Source: Prostheceraeus crozeri (taxonomy: Eukaryota > Platyhelminthes > Polycladida > Euryleptidae). Taken from it: 64,000 nt of DNA. Positions within the stretch are counted from its first letter, which is position 1; the number at the start of each line of letters is the position of its first letter. Of the stretch, positions 27,417 through 38,939 are shown piece by piece. Position numbers and translations under genes: made by a program. The stretch is from NCBI GenBank assembly GCA_907163375.1, contig CAJQUW010000891.1, positions 62,001 through 126,000 on the forward strand, read 5' to 3'. The notes under the pieces were generated by a model that worked only from the letters and a program-made list of their open reading frames with translations, had not been told where the DNA came from and searched no databases.

Positions 27417-29557
27417 TTATAGTTTGACGCATTTAACAATGCCACTATGGTAGAGTTTTAGGTGACTGCAGCTATCACTACAGCCACCCAAATCGTCCAT
27501 CCTTGTTAGGCGCACTTTTCTGATCCCATTTTGGGAACAGTCGAGGTGGACAAGTGTCTCTTTATTGTGCTGTTGACTGGTGGTTACTTGGGAGGCCAAC
27601 AGGAGGTTTGATTGAGTAATATTTCTTAGAGACTCAATCAAACCTCTATTGTCCTCCTTCAACTTCACCTCGCGGGCCTCAACCTCCTTCAGGCGCTCTT
27701 GACAACGACGTAGTTGGATCTCAATGTCATCTTCTATTGTCGCGTCGAGGTCAACATTATACTGCCGCACAGGGAGAGGAGCTGGAGGTGCGGGCACAGC
27801 AGCGTGAGAGGAAGGACCTGCGGCTGGGATCGGAGAGGAAGGAGCTGCGGCTGGGATCGAAGAGGAAGGAGCTGCGGCTGGGATCGAAGAGGAAGGAGCT
27901 GCGGACGATAGGGGACGCACTGGAGATGACGGAGCCAGTGTCATCACCGGTGATAACGGAAGGCGCACACTCCAGCTCGGAGAAGCCCGGATGTGGCTGA
28001 ACGACACCTCCTCCTGAGATGCACACATCGCGGAGTCCTGTAATTGAAAGAAACAATTGTTCATCATCTATTTAACATTTTACCATTGATGAGATACAAA
28101 AGTGAATTTCTCTTACCTTTGGCTGGATTGTGATCTTCTGACCGGATCCAATGTCTCTCTCACGGGGCAACGAGTCATTCTAAAAGATAAATTTATTTAT
28201 TACAAACAAAAACATTAGTAGTAAAGTGAGTTTCGAAACATATTATAATAGAAAATTCTGTACTCATGTAGTTGACCAACTTTGATATTTACATTTGTAA
28301 CAGAATCATCATCTTCATCGGAAGAAGATGTTGGGGAAGAAGTCGCTGACGAAGTTTCAGCGTCCTCATCAGAAGAAGTCGCTGACTAGGTTTCATCGTC
28401 CTCTGATGATGACTCCCGAATTGAATATGGCTTCTCCTCATTATCTTTTACCGACGTACTCGTCGCTGGCGTCGATAGGAAACTTCGGTGTTTCTTGAGG
28501 GACAGCGATCGCACAAGCTGCAGCGAAAAATAAGATAACATGTTCGCAACTCATTGAGAAGCATCCACGTTCTTGGAAATACTTCATGCATTGAGAAATA
28601 TTATTGACAAATAACTAAACAATGACACTTACGGGACTTGTAAGGCACTTCTTCTCCGGTGTAGGCAAACGGGGTGTATACTGTTCACACCTGTAAACAG
28701 CTGAAAAAAAGTTCATATTCAATTTCACATAAAGAGCTAATGAATAACTTTAATACTTACATTTCTCAAGCATTCAGCCGCTTTCTCCTCTTCGAAACTG
28801 ACAGAAGTCTGTTGAGGCAACTCACTCTGAAATGTTGTGACAATGTTGAAATACTTTTTACATGGTAGAATAATTAACGGAGTAAATGTATTGTCACATT
28901 TTTAGAGATAACCTTTTTTGAATTAAGACCTTGGTCTTCTTAGGAGGAGGCGTCTCATCATTATTCTGAAATGTCTAAACAATGTATGTTTTTATGCATA
29001 ATGGACCAATAATTAATTTATTCGGTTTTAGGAAGCTATCTTTTGAAGGTATTATGCAGGATTGACAGCACTCACCTCAAAATCACTTAAAGTGTATCGA
29101 TGAACTCTCGTGGGGGCTTTCTTTGGGACTCGGGACTTGACGGCTTTCTTTATTTCCTTAGGCTCATCCACCTGTGAAAGGACACCTTCCATCGGCCTCT
29201 CCTTGAGAAATAGTCGCTCCAACCTCCTCTTTTCAGCTTTTGAGGTGAGGTTGATGCCCTTCCCTCATTTTGCTGAGCACATGGTGTGTGCTTTGCAATG
29301 AATGCCTAAGAGGCTTCGGTATTTGCCTTTTCATTGCTCCTTTTATAGGACTTACAAGTTAGGCAGTACAGATACGTACAGTCACTTTTGAAGAGGCAGT
29401 TCTTGTGACCGCTCTTATTAGCATGACGAACGGGCAATTGGCATGTTTCACAGAAATGAAAAATTAGGTGCTGTCGTGCAAGACTCTCTTGTCGGACCAT
29501 CTCTATAGAGGAAAAAAATTCGATTATAATTTTATTTCTTGTTAAACGAGAACTCAT
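27417..29557 (-). CDS. Multi-exon coiled-coil, Ser/Pro-rich protein
   Basis: Seven exons with GT-AG borders can be placed, all phase 0: 29076-about 29264, 28930-28965, 28761-28826, 28633-28680, 28293-28517, 28117-28179 and 27417-28037 (terminal, TAA). Donors such as GAG/GTGAGT and AAT/GTAAGT, and acceptors such as ACATTTCAG, are clear. The product has a basic first exon, Ser/Glu/Asp-rich repeats (28293-28517), Pro-Ala-Ala-Pro-Ser-Ser repeats, then a coiled coil of about 50 residues. The 5' ORF (29306-29557) carries a Cys/His cluster (Cys-x2-Cys, Gly-His-Lys-x-Cys, Asp-Cys, Cys-x2-Cys) loosely like a DM-type zinc module; its link to the exons is unresolved. One TAG interrupts exon 28293-28517. 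Family unknown. Confidence 0.6.
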
Positions 29558-30027
29558 TTATATATCATCAACAAAACTCTATGAAGTTCTACTTTGATAT
29601 TGAATAAATCTTCGAAAGAATTGAAATCTGAAGATGAAATTGAAACCGAAAGTCGAAAGTTTAATTTTCATTCGAAAACGGTTTGCTCATAAAAAGCGTT
29701 GAAATTTGCAAGTAGCTGACTTGAAATTATTTAATTTCGAAATTAATTTAATGGAATGAAAGTGAAATTTCGAAAATATTAATGAATCCTAAATTTGTTT
29801 AATTAAACAAGCTTGAATTTTATACATCTGTTAGCAGATGACAGACTGAATATGTAAAATGGATGAAGGCTTTATTTAGGTATCTTTTATTTATAAACAA
29901 ACTGTGAAAATCTTGTTGATTCAAATACACTTGCATTTAAACTTGTATATTCATGTCTCTCGCTCAATGACTTAATATAGGATGAAAAATCAAAAAAACA
30001 TGGTTAATAATATAACATACAAAGATC

Positions 30028-30327
30028 CTATCCTAAAACCCAAGCTTCTATATTTAAAGCTATTTGGTTAAAAGAACTTAATAATGTTTCTACTCCCGAA
30101 TATCCTATGAAGTAGCACAACATGACAATGAAAGTCACTTCAGAATTGTAATATGAATCGGAGGAACGTAGAACGACGTCTGCTGTGGACACTGAATTAT
30201 TTGAAAATGAGTGAAAATTCGTTGTGTGCAACTTCCTTATATATGAAATTGACAAAGCAACTATGAACAAAGACCTTTTGACATCACATCCTGGAATTGG
30301 TACGGTCAAACAAAATTGATAACTCAA
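30028..30327 (-). CDS. Small ORF behind an element-type TATA box
   Basis: A 99-aa minus-strand ORF that spans a TATATAAGGA box (30234-30243). If transcription starts at the TTTTCA stretch about 33 nt downstream, the first ATG gives only about 31 residues (Met-Leu-Cys-Tyr-Phe-Ile-Gly-Tyr start). No family recognised. Kept mainly because of its promoter. Confidence 0.3.
   Translation of the reverse strand: MSYQFCLTVPIPGCDVKRSLFIVALSISYIRKLHTTNFHSFSNNSVSTADVVLRSSDSYYNSEVTFIVMLCYFIGYSGVETLLSSFNQIALNIEAWVLG
30234..30243 (-). promoter_or_regulatory. TATATAAGGA box on minus strand
   Basis: Same ten bases as the two + strand boxes, with AG following (AAGGAAG as at 2525) and an ATTTTCAAA stretch about 33 nt downstream, matching their layout. 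Suggests that the Polinton extends at least to here. Confidence 0.5.
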
Positions 30328-30942
30328 ACAAGAAATTAAATAGCTGATTGATTTTTAAACTTAGAAATGGAAGTGCCATCAAATGTGTTGAAAGATTTTT
30401 ACATGCAAGCATTGGAGTCAATTCAAAATATCATAAAATGATGGAATGATATATTGCTTGAAATGCTATTATTCAAAGACATATTATCATTTGATTTTAA
30501 AGATATCAGATGCTTGAATTGTTTAAGAAATTGTAAATTTCAAATTGCGCGCCAAATTTCGAAAATTAAAATTTCGCGCCAAAATTTAAATAATCAAATT
30601 CACTGACGAGGGTTAGGGTTAAGGCTAGGGTTAGGGAAGCAAGAAGAGTATCTATGGCGGCCAGAACCCATGGGTAAATAAAATTGCGAAGCGCACTCGA
30701 AAATTTATTTAACCTATAATCCGAAAAATTTCGAGGGCGCGAAGCACCTGAGAAATTTTGAGGCCCCCCTCCCTCGCCGTGTATGAACTGTATGAAGTGT
30801 ATGTAGGTCAAGGTCAAGTCTAAGGTCAAGGTCAAGTGTAGAGGTTTGTATATTATGGTCATTTATAGTTGTGAAACTTTAACTTTGAAAATTTGTGAAC
30901 TTAGTCATTTTTGTAAAAAAACTTGGAATTTTTCAAGTTGCA

Positions 30943-31240
30943 TACAGATGCATACAACTAGGATTTTTTCATCAAATGGGTACATACAATATATCATTCG
31001 AATGCTCTTTTCATTCTGATTCTAATGGTGTATTGTATGACACATGTATGACAGATAACTAGGGAGCTACATACATTTAAAGAATGGGTTAAAAACTTAG
31101 TGAATTTTAAAATCTAACATTTGTCTGCTTGCATGCAGCTGCATACAACTAGGATTTTCCCATCGAATAGGTACATACCTTGTATCATTCGAATGCTATT
31201 TTCATTCTCATTCTAATGGTGTCCTGTATGAGAACAAAGT
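30943..31240. repeat. Direct duplication of ~105 bp
   Basis: The block starting GCATACAACTAGGATTTT recurs at about 30949-31045 and 31139-31232, with matching GTATCATTCGAATGCT and TCTAATGGTGT segments. The second copy overlaps the 3' end of the Penelope-like ORF, so this may be the direct repeat that often brackets such elements. Confidence 0.6.
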
Positions 31241-31833
31241 TCTTGGGATAACCATTACTGTGAAACAGTTGTAGTATTCTTTTAATTTCACTATGAAAAA
31301 TTTTCCTATTACTTGAAATCAAGTACGTACGATTAATCATACCTAATACTAGGTCTCTATGCCATTGCTTAGGGCAATTGGCTCCAAAGTTTAATAACAA
31401 CCCAGTATACGTGTCCTTTCGAAACACACTAGTCTCTACAGTATTCGACATACTTATGCTAACATCTAAAAAAGAAATACTTGAGCCTCCTACTTCAGAG
31501 GTAAATTCCAAATTCGGATACTGTAGATTAAGAAATTGCTTATACTTATTTATTTTACCTAAATTGTCAAAAATGCATATACAGTCATCTACGTATCTAT
31601 AATAAAAGATGGGACTACAGTCCACTTTAAAACCAATTCCGGTCCAATTCTGAAAGGAAGAGGTTTGCTAGAGTGGGTGCAAGGGGAGACCCCATGCTTA
31701 CGCCATCGACCTGTCGGAACATTTTGTTGTCAAAAAGAAAATGTCCTTCCGTTACAAATTTACATAATTTTATAAAAGTATCTTTACTATTTTTCTCTAT
31801 AACTAAAAAGTTTTTAAAAAAGAGGGATATCAT
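31185..31833 (-). pseudogene. Penelope-like element reverse transcriptase fragment
   Basis: Two minus-strand ORFs (31627-31833, 31185-31625) hold the palm of a Penelope-like RT. Visible are Phe-Arg-Gln-Val-Asp-Gly-Val-Ser-Met-Gly-Ser-Pro-Leu-Ala-Pro (motif 4), Tyr-Arg-Tyr-Val-Asp-Asp (catalytic motif), Ile-Ser-Phe-Leu-Asp-Val and Arg-Lys-Asp-Thr-Tyr-Thr-Gly. One break separates the ORFs at about 31626. No GIY-YIG domain follows before 31130, so this copy is partial or belongs to an endonuclease-less form. Confidence 0.85.
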
Positions 31834-31889
31834 TTATCATTCGAAAACATCACAAATTACTTTTACTACCAATTCCTGTCGATGAAGAA

Positions 31890-34778
31890 CGTCTAAATTT
31901 ACCAGTTCTACATGATGAGCGGAGTCTGTGTTCAATTCGTCACTCTTTATCCGCCATGGAATTCGGTAACCTAAGCTGACGCGCTCACTTCTCAATTGTA
32001 CCTCACATGTAAAAGTCTACAGGAGACACATCCGGTATTCACAGAGAAGATTTTATTGCAAATACATGACCAAGAGCGCGGCGATCACCAATTTTTTTTA
32101 TTAAAGTGGTAAATGTTGCTCATCTGCTTGACGTAGAGACTTTTTAAAACTGGATGAAGTTTCTCTGATCCCAACCTGATGCGGTTGAAAAGTAACATGA
32201 TCACAGAACCCAAAAAATTTCCATGTTTTTCAAGTCATCTGCGCACTTGAATGTATTGAATCCATGCTTTACATCAACACCAATAAACGATGGGTGGATC
32301 CAAATGGCGGAAAAATGGAAAAGCAAAAAAACAAATGATCTCATTCTTTGGTCATGGAGAAATTTGCATTGCGATTCGTTTAAGCAATTACATACAGCCT
32401 ACAACGGCAATGCTTAGTTCAATGTGATTAATGAATCACTGAAACATCTGTGTTTTTCCTTCCATAGGAATTGCATAGCATTTCCCGGACAATATTGCAA
32501 CTAAGAGCAATATTGTCCAGCAAAATGTAGAAATCTTATGCTCAGATGAATTATAATGATCCCTGTTGACATCAAAGGAGAGGATTATCCTGGCCCTCTT
32601 ATTTTCTTCATTTTGAAGTCTCTTATTATCAGCGACACGGCAAAGCTAGGAGAAATGCACGCGGAGCAGCCTGTTGTGCAGGACACCGGCTTGTTTACAG
32701 CCATTCTGGATGGCTGTAGCGAGTTTGGATCTTTCGGAATCATACTGAGCCATACATGCCAATATACCGCGACATACATTTCCGAGTCCTTGACGGGCAA
32801 AACATAGTGTTAGGCTGCCAAATAATTTCGTGCTTAAGTGTTCAAGCCTGGAATCTGCAATTTCGCATGATCGTTACTGTCGATTTGCATTGTGAATGCG
32901 TTGATCGTTGTTAGCTGCTATCCTAGACCTCACCGGTGATACGCTAGGTTTAGTTTTCTTAATTAACGCGATTTTCGTCCGCAGCAAATGAACATGGTCA
33001 AAAAGTCATTATTTCGGATTTTGGCACATTATTTTATATTTCGGCATACCTTAATTTTGTGATGAAAATGAAGAAATTTTCATCACATGATTGAGGTGTG
33101 CCGAGAGCCATCGAAAGCTCGTGTAATATTTTACTGTGGAGTGTGGAATTAAACAGACGGAGGAATCCGAAATAATGACTTCTCAATCATTGAACACATC
33201 TGGAAGAATATTCAGCATATTATGAAAATGGTCGTTTTGCACTAATTGAACCTCAATGCAACTAGGGTTAACTGTATGGCAAAGCAATCCAACTATCCTA
33301 GATAGGAACAGGACAGCTTTTGACTTATGAGTCCGGTATAGAACGAATAACCAGATAGAGCGTTTTTTCAAGAGCTTTCCGAAGGTTTTGCAGATTTTCA
33401 TAGACTTGTGTTTCGATGTGAAAAGTAGTCATGTGTTTATCAGGTATTTGCATGATGAATTTAATTGTATCTCCATAGCTACATATCGTTGTGATTCTCA
33501 CTCTCATTTATCATCATTATATATTACGTTCACTCAAGAATGGACGACATACACGTGCTGTCAATTTAACATTGTCAATATCCGGTTCAGCACAAATACT
33601 AATTTATCAATATTTGAATTATAGAAACCGTCTTACAAATACTGACACTTTTATTACACGTGCATTTATATGAATTTTATGAATTTTGTATAAGTTGGCT
33701 ATGGGTGTTTGACAGTTTAGATGAATGAGTTCATGATTATATTTTTTGCACAGTAACCGACATCATTAGATGATAAATCAATTGCATATAATTTGGCTTT
33801 TTCTTTGGAATGATTATCTGACGCCTGAAAAGCGTTATTAGAGTTGTTTGAAAGCGTTGTTGCTGCCTCAGTAAGTAACCATTGACCTTGTGAACTACCG
33901 TTAGTAAATTTCAGGAAAATAATGTCCGAAGTCTTGGCTGGAAATATGTAACATGTAAAGAGTCATGAACATCTCGTTAAGATATCAAATCACGTCCTAC
34001 ATCGTACTTTTAGTAGTCTTAATCCCAGTGCAAGCTTCCAATAGGCTTAATAAACAGCAAATTTCAAATTCACCGGCTGATGTTGCATCGAATTATGGAA
34101 ATCCTTGACGAATTGCAGGATGGTAGCCTATGTTTGCAGCGCTCCAGATAGTAGCAATAAAAGCAATAGCATTGAATAACTTGCTGAGATTTCCATGTGT
34201 TATTGGAAATCCCGTCCGAATAACTTAATACATATTTTATAATATTGCAGCACAATTAAGTAATAGATAATGGATGATTTTGAGGTCATTACAGAACTTA
34301 CTGACCGAAGGCCGCCAGGTCTGAGGTTAATAAGTTCTATATGACCGAAAGGTCACATACATGTAGACAGGTCACCATGCTATGGTAAATTTTACATTAT
34401 TATTGAGATTCAAAATTCTAGAGATAGAATACATAAAATTTTTAGTAGCACCTTGATAAGGATGTGTCAGTTTGCAAACTACATAATAGCAATAGTCGGT
34501 CGGTTAGCAAAACATGGAAGATTTTATTTATCTCATGGAAGATGAACAAAAGCAAATGATAGCCAATTGAATGCACATGTATCTGAATAGCCTCTTTATT
34601 TTGCAAGCCTATTCATATAGTATCTTATATTATGCGTTATATCAGAATAAAGTGATATACAAATATTATATTCTGGCATCTCGCATTTGAAGTGGAAGGT
34701 GAATACATCGATCAGATGGATATAATGAATTTTGATGACCTTCTAGATGGCATGATTTTTGGTGTTTGATACATTTTG
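31890..34778. other. No supportable gene
   Basis: AT-rich intergenic sequence. A 12-bp hairpin (GGACAATATTGC arms) lies at 32487-32518. A short region at 34255-34360 resembles the AGATAATG/GAGGTCATTA hairpin sequence at 41340-41460. ORFs here are short and lack recognisable motifs. Confidence 0.4.
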
Positions 34779-34786
34779 GAATAGTA

Positions 34787-37383
34787 GGGTGTATAACGAC
34801 CTGGAAAACAGGGTAATCCGGGAAAACTCAGGGAAATTGAAAGCACTCAGGGAAAAGCGGGAAAACTCAGGGAAATTTGAAAATTCTGAGTTGTAGGATG
34901 AAGTTTTTGAAATAAATTTAGAATAGCCATGAGCTAAAATTTCAAAAATGTCATTTTTGCATTTTTGATAGAAAGTTTTAGTATCACATTTTCCTCTGTA
35001 GAGATCAGGTGGATCGATGTGCATTTTATCACACTTCTGATCATCGACTTAGTATCCTTTGATAGACCTAGAGTTCTAAAAAAAGTGACATCAACTTGCA
35101 ACTTCAATGTTTTTTTCAGAACGAGTGTGTGTATGATGCACCCTAAATGGTCGCACGATATATTTAGGCAAACTATAAACAGGATGAATCTAACATGCGA
35201 TGTTCTATAAACGTAAATCACCAATAAGGATTTTCCTAAAATCATTAATATACTCTAAACATATAATTAGATCGGGATCTTCATCATTTATTATTCATCG
35301 AAGCTGAACAACAATAAACACCATGTTGATTTATGATGTTTGACATTCGACGCCATAATGCCATATCATTTTTGAGTTGCAGCTCCAGTAGATATCCTAT
35401 GTACTGTCATTTCCTAGAAAAACTGTCATGTTTAACGTTCACATTAATGAATACTTTCACGGAGCACCCTGTAGAATGTCGACATACTTCCATTTCACTT
35501 GCTTCATTTGCTTTGAAAAATTATTCTTTAATTTCTGATTCAATAACCAATTCATAAGAATTTATTTGGAGTTGTGGTATGCCTAGTCCATCTGTTCGTC
35601 ATTTTAAACTAAATTTCTTTATTCAAAAACTTTGATGGAGTTTTTACTTGACTTGTTGCTGAAGTACGCAGTTATGTATAAAACATATGTAAGTGCGAAA
35701 AGTACCGCAAGACATTAGCAACCCAAAGAAGCAGACACACAAATTATACGAAAAATGCCATTTTGGGCACCAGTTTGAAAGAATTGTATTAACTTTCGAA
35801 TGTCGGTCGATTTTTTACAACTAGGTTTTTAGAAGATGACACATGGATGCTTGTTCAAAAATCTTGAAACCCCTGATTGAGAGCAATATTCGATTTCTGA
35901 CACATCGTTGCAGGTAATCTCGAGATTTGTTCAGGTGTCCCAGAAGTCTTAAAGTCCCAGAGTAACTTTAAAAGGCTGTCGGTAGCTTAAATTTTATTAT
36001 ATTCATGCGTAATCTTTTTTTTAAAGCGTGCGTTAAGTCGAGGAATTTCATGCAACATTGTTTGATGTCGCATTTGTATATTTTGCTCCTGTATCACTGC
36101 ATTGTTAGATTAGCAAAATTCGCATTAATTGCACAAAGTTGCTTTCTCATTGTGCGTCGATTGATCAATTGCCCACTGATTGTTCATGGTTGTTATCGGA
36201 CCCCTTTCACCGATTCCACCATCTGACACTTAAATCATCGTTTGAGAGAGATTGACTCAGTAACAGGCCAGCTTTTAAATGTCGAAGCAGAAGTGGAAAC
36301 TAAGTTTATCTTGAGATAAGAAATACAAATTTTCTCTATTAAGACACTCCCTTTATTTATAAATTTCCCTCTATTAAAGGTTGAAATATTGACGAAATCT
36401 ATTAAGACACCTTTCTCTATCGAGACATGCTATATAGACCTACCACCTACTAGGTCATGTTATCTTTTAATACCAATGGGAGAATAAGACGCTATGAATA
36501 AATGAGCAATTTTATAAAAATTGCATCGTCAAGCATCACTTGACTGCTCAGCGATGAAATCAGTCGGAGTTCATTTTGTCCAAATCTGTCCCAATTATGT
36601 TGGACGAAACCGTTTGAAAGAACTTCAAACACATCCAAAGGCTTTTAATCTCTACCAATTTCTTCCGCACGACTCAAAAATCCTGTCGATAATCATATGT
36701 ACTGCGGGTGATTTTCCAACACGGCAACGTTCTTGCGGGTGTACTGCGGCTGATTTTCCAACACCCGGCAATGTACAGTTTGAAGGGTCTCTTGAGCACA
36801 TACATATGCATATACATGCCAGGTTGTATACTCAGTAATACAAACTTCTAGGTTCAGGTGCGATTTCGAGCAGTCACGATACACTGATTATGAAAAAAAC
36901 AAAATGTAGGCCTAACGACTGAGCCATTCATGTAATAGAATGAGGACACAACATGTAGCCTTGAAAACCCCTGCGCTATGCTTGGGCAAAACAGAATGGA
37001 ACGGAAAAAGCAGTGGTTATAGGCTACTATCACGCGAGTTAAATTGCCATGGCTGAATTGAATTTCATTGAGACATCTTCCTCTATTAAACCAGATTCTA
37101 TGCATGAAAGTTTTCTATTAGGACAGTGTCGTATTAGAAAGAAAGTACGGTATACCATATCACATTTCCCGAATTTAGGCACTTTTTTAGAAAATGATCA
37201 TCTGTAAATGATTTAATGGAAGCAATTGGTAGCCTTTAAAGGTTTGCGAGACTTTTGGAACACTCTGCTATATGTAGGCATTTGTTTTTGGTTGCGTTAT
37301 ACATAGGGCGCATTTCTCTATAAAACATGGAAAATACAGGGAAAACTCAGGGAAATTCTGGGACCGATTCTGTTATACACCGT
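34787..37383. mobile_element. hAT-like element, no transposase
   Basis: Termini GGGTGTATAAC and GTTATACACCGT are inverted over about 10 bp and are flanked by a perfect 8-bp duplication GAATAGTA (34779-34786, 37384-37391), the hallmark of hAT insertion. Length 2597 bp. GGGAAAACTCAGGGAAAT blocks lie near both ends in the same orientation. No transposase ORF is visible, so it is probably non-autonomous. Confidence 0.7.
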
Positions 37384-37391
37384 GAATAGTA

Positions 37392-38040
37392 AATGGTTGT
37401 CAACATAGTGATCTGTCAAAATTTCCACAAATTTCAACATTGCAGAAAGTTAATTAATGAATTTCAACAGAAACCAAGCTGATGTTTGACAAATTATGAC
37501 AGAATATGCTAACAGTGGACAGGTTGTGATCGAAAAAACATGCAGGATACCTAGCGAAAGGAATGCAATGTATTTGGTTGATCACAGTCTACGTAATAAT
37601 GACGTAAGGAACAAGGGAATAGGTTCTGTTTATCTTCCGATGAAACGCTGTAGCTCCACAACGATTGATAATGACTTGACCGTGGCAGGTAGTTGATTTT
37701 CCTCACTACAAAATACATGTATATGTTGTGCAGTCACGTTGTACAGTCAAAAAGTTCTTTCTACATGTATCATCCACGGTAGAACTACAGCTGCACCTAC
37801 AAAGAGTGACAATAATCGAAGTTGGCATCGTTCAACAAAATGATTGCGTTTAATGAGCGCACTAACTGACATCCATAACCGCATCAAAAGTAAAGTAATC
37901 GATTGCAAGTCCATTAAAAAACATTTTGAACATGAAAGCAGAAATCCAGAGATGATTCTTCTAATTTTATTACGCTTAGTCACCATTACAACATCACCTA
38001 TGTCGTTGCAAAGTAGGTGAAGAATCTAGGAAATATGTAT
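37392..38040. other. No supportable gene
   Basis: Intergenic, AT-rich; short ORFs only. Confidence 0.4.
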
Positions 38041-38044
38041 AGGA

Positions 38045-38098
38045 CAAGGAGGTCTAGATATCTATAATTGTAAAAGTATAGATATCTAGACCTCCTTG
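38045..38098. repeat. Perfect 22-bp hairpin
   Basis: Arms 38045-38066 and 38077-38098 (CAAGGAGGTCTAGATATCTA...) are exact reverse complements around a 10-nt loop. Confidence 0.9.
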
Positions 38099-38208
38099 GT
38101 ATAGGATATCAAACGATATTTGAAAGCATTGTTACTGAGCAAGTAGGGTTGTTCGCCGATATTTCACATGTCATTTTTCTATGAAAGTCGTTCATATATC
38201 TCCAAATC

Positions 38209-38252
38209 CAAATTAGACGGCCTTAATTGCATAATTAAGGCCGTCTAATTTG
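38209..38252. repeat. Perfect 20-bp hairpin
   Basis: Arms 38209-38228 and 38233-38252 (CAAATTAGACGGCCTTAATT) pair exactly around a 4-nt loop. Confidence 0.9.
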
Positions 38253-38486
38253 CTATGTAATACCATTGAGGTAGGAGCATTTCACCGTCCATCTTCGCAT
38301 TCCCAGTGAAAATGACATTGAAGTGATTCCTATGGTTCACAATTTGGACTCGTAGATATCTCACGCTTTACATACTTCAATGTTCTGAGCTGCATGGGCT
38401 GTGTAGAAAATTATCATAGATTGGAGTCTTTTGCAGATCAAAATCTTGGATTTTTGATGTCATAGATTTTAAGTTCAGTAACAATG

Positions 38487-38570
38487 CATATATTACCTTT
38501 CAAATGATCAGTCTAAATCGTCTGGCGCTACGCGCCGACGATTTAGGCTGTCTTTTGAAAGGTAATATAT
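38487..38570. repeat. Imperfect hairpin, ~40-bp arms
   Basis: ATATTACCTTTCAAA ... CTAAATCGTC-x-GGCG pairs with CGCC ... GACGATTTAG ... TTTGAAAGGTAATAT with a few mismatches. Confidence 0.8.
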
Positions 38571-38583
38571 CTTCATTATCAAC

Positions 38584-38618
38584 ATAACAAACGACGGCCG
38601 CAGGCCGGAGTTTGTTAT
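38584..38618. repeat. Short GC-rich hairpin
   Basis: ATAACAAAC and CGGCC on the left pair with GGCCG and GTTTGTTAT on the right, with 2-nt bulges on each side. Confidence 0.7.
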
Positions 38619-38630
38619 AGGATAAGTAGT

Positions 38631-38927
38631 AGTTATACCATAGACAAATGTGGTGTATGGAGATTTATTTTCATAGTTTCAAAACATGAATATTGTGCAT
38701 AGATCACGAGCTTTACCGAGTGCCATGGTGGTCAACGCTGAGGCAACAGGAAACTTTTTTTGAATTTTTTGACTTTCACTTGTGACTTTTTTATCATACT
38801 TTTTAGAGCGTGTTTTAAACGATGGTTTTATTTTTGTTATGTATTCACTTTAAATAAATTAATGAAGAAAAAAAGTGTTTTGAAACTATGAAAATCTCCA
38901 TGCATCACTTTTGTCTATGGTATAACT
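38631..38927. mobile_element. 297-bp MITE with ~52-bp TIRs
   Basis: AGTTATACCATAGACAAA starts the left end and its reverse complement closes the right end. The arms match for about 52 bp apart from a few substitutions and a 4-bp indel. No coding capacity. Confidence 0.8.
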
Positions 38928-38939
38928 GTTTTGTACCAT

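Larger units (their letters stand above)
11979..30330 (+). mobile_element. Polinton/Maverick copy 2 plus polymerase region
   Basis: This is the second tandem copy of the element. Similarity to copy 1 covers 11979-23081. Beyond that the sequence continues through an unknown ORF and the protein-primed polymerase, both on the minus strand. Relative to copy 1 it has a DNA transposon and extra flank at about 14008-16860. It lacks about 1768 bp (most of the integrase and the front of the next gene) at 20094, and about 1.8 kb (capsid and protease) near 22405. The right end is not defined; I set it near 30330 because a minus-strand TATATAAGGA box like those of the element lies at 30234-30243. No terminal inverted repeat or 6-bp target duplication was identified. 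Confidence 0.7.
29560..31130. other. Mostly non-coding, AT-rich
   Basis: Apart from the small ORF at 30028-30327, no gene is supported. A short TTAGGG-like stretch lies at 30609-30637 and a GGTCAA-rich stretch at 30807-30838. Confidence 0.5.

Noticed and set aside
27714..28000. Two plus-strand repeat-rich ORFs (Arg-Gly-Arg/Leu-Arg-Leu repeats)
   Set aside because: They are antisense readings of the Pro-Ala-Ser repeats of the minus-strand exon.
30609..30637. TTAGGG-like repeats as an interstitial telomere
   Set aside because: Only about three or four imperfect units; too short to claim a telomere-derived origin.
36521..36838. 105-aa ORF inside the hAT-like element as transposase
   Set aside because: No hAT catalytic or dimerisation motif; it includes a local direct repeat.
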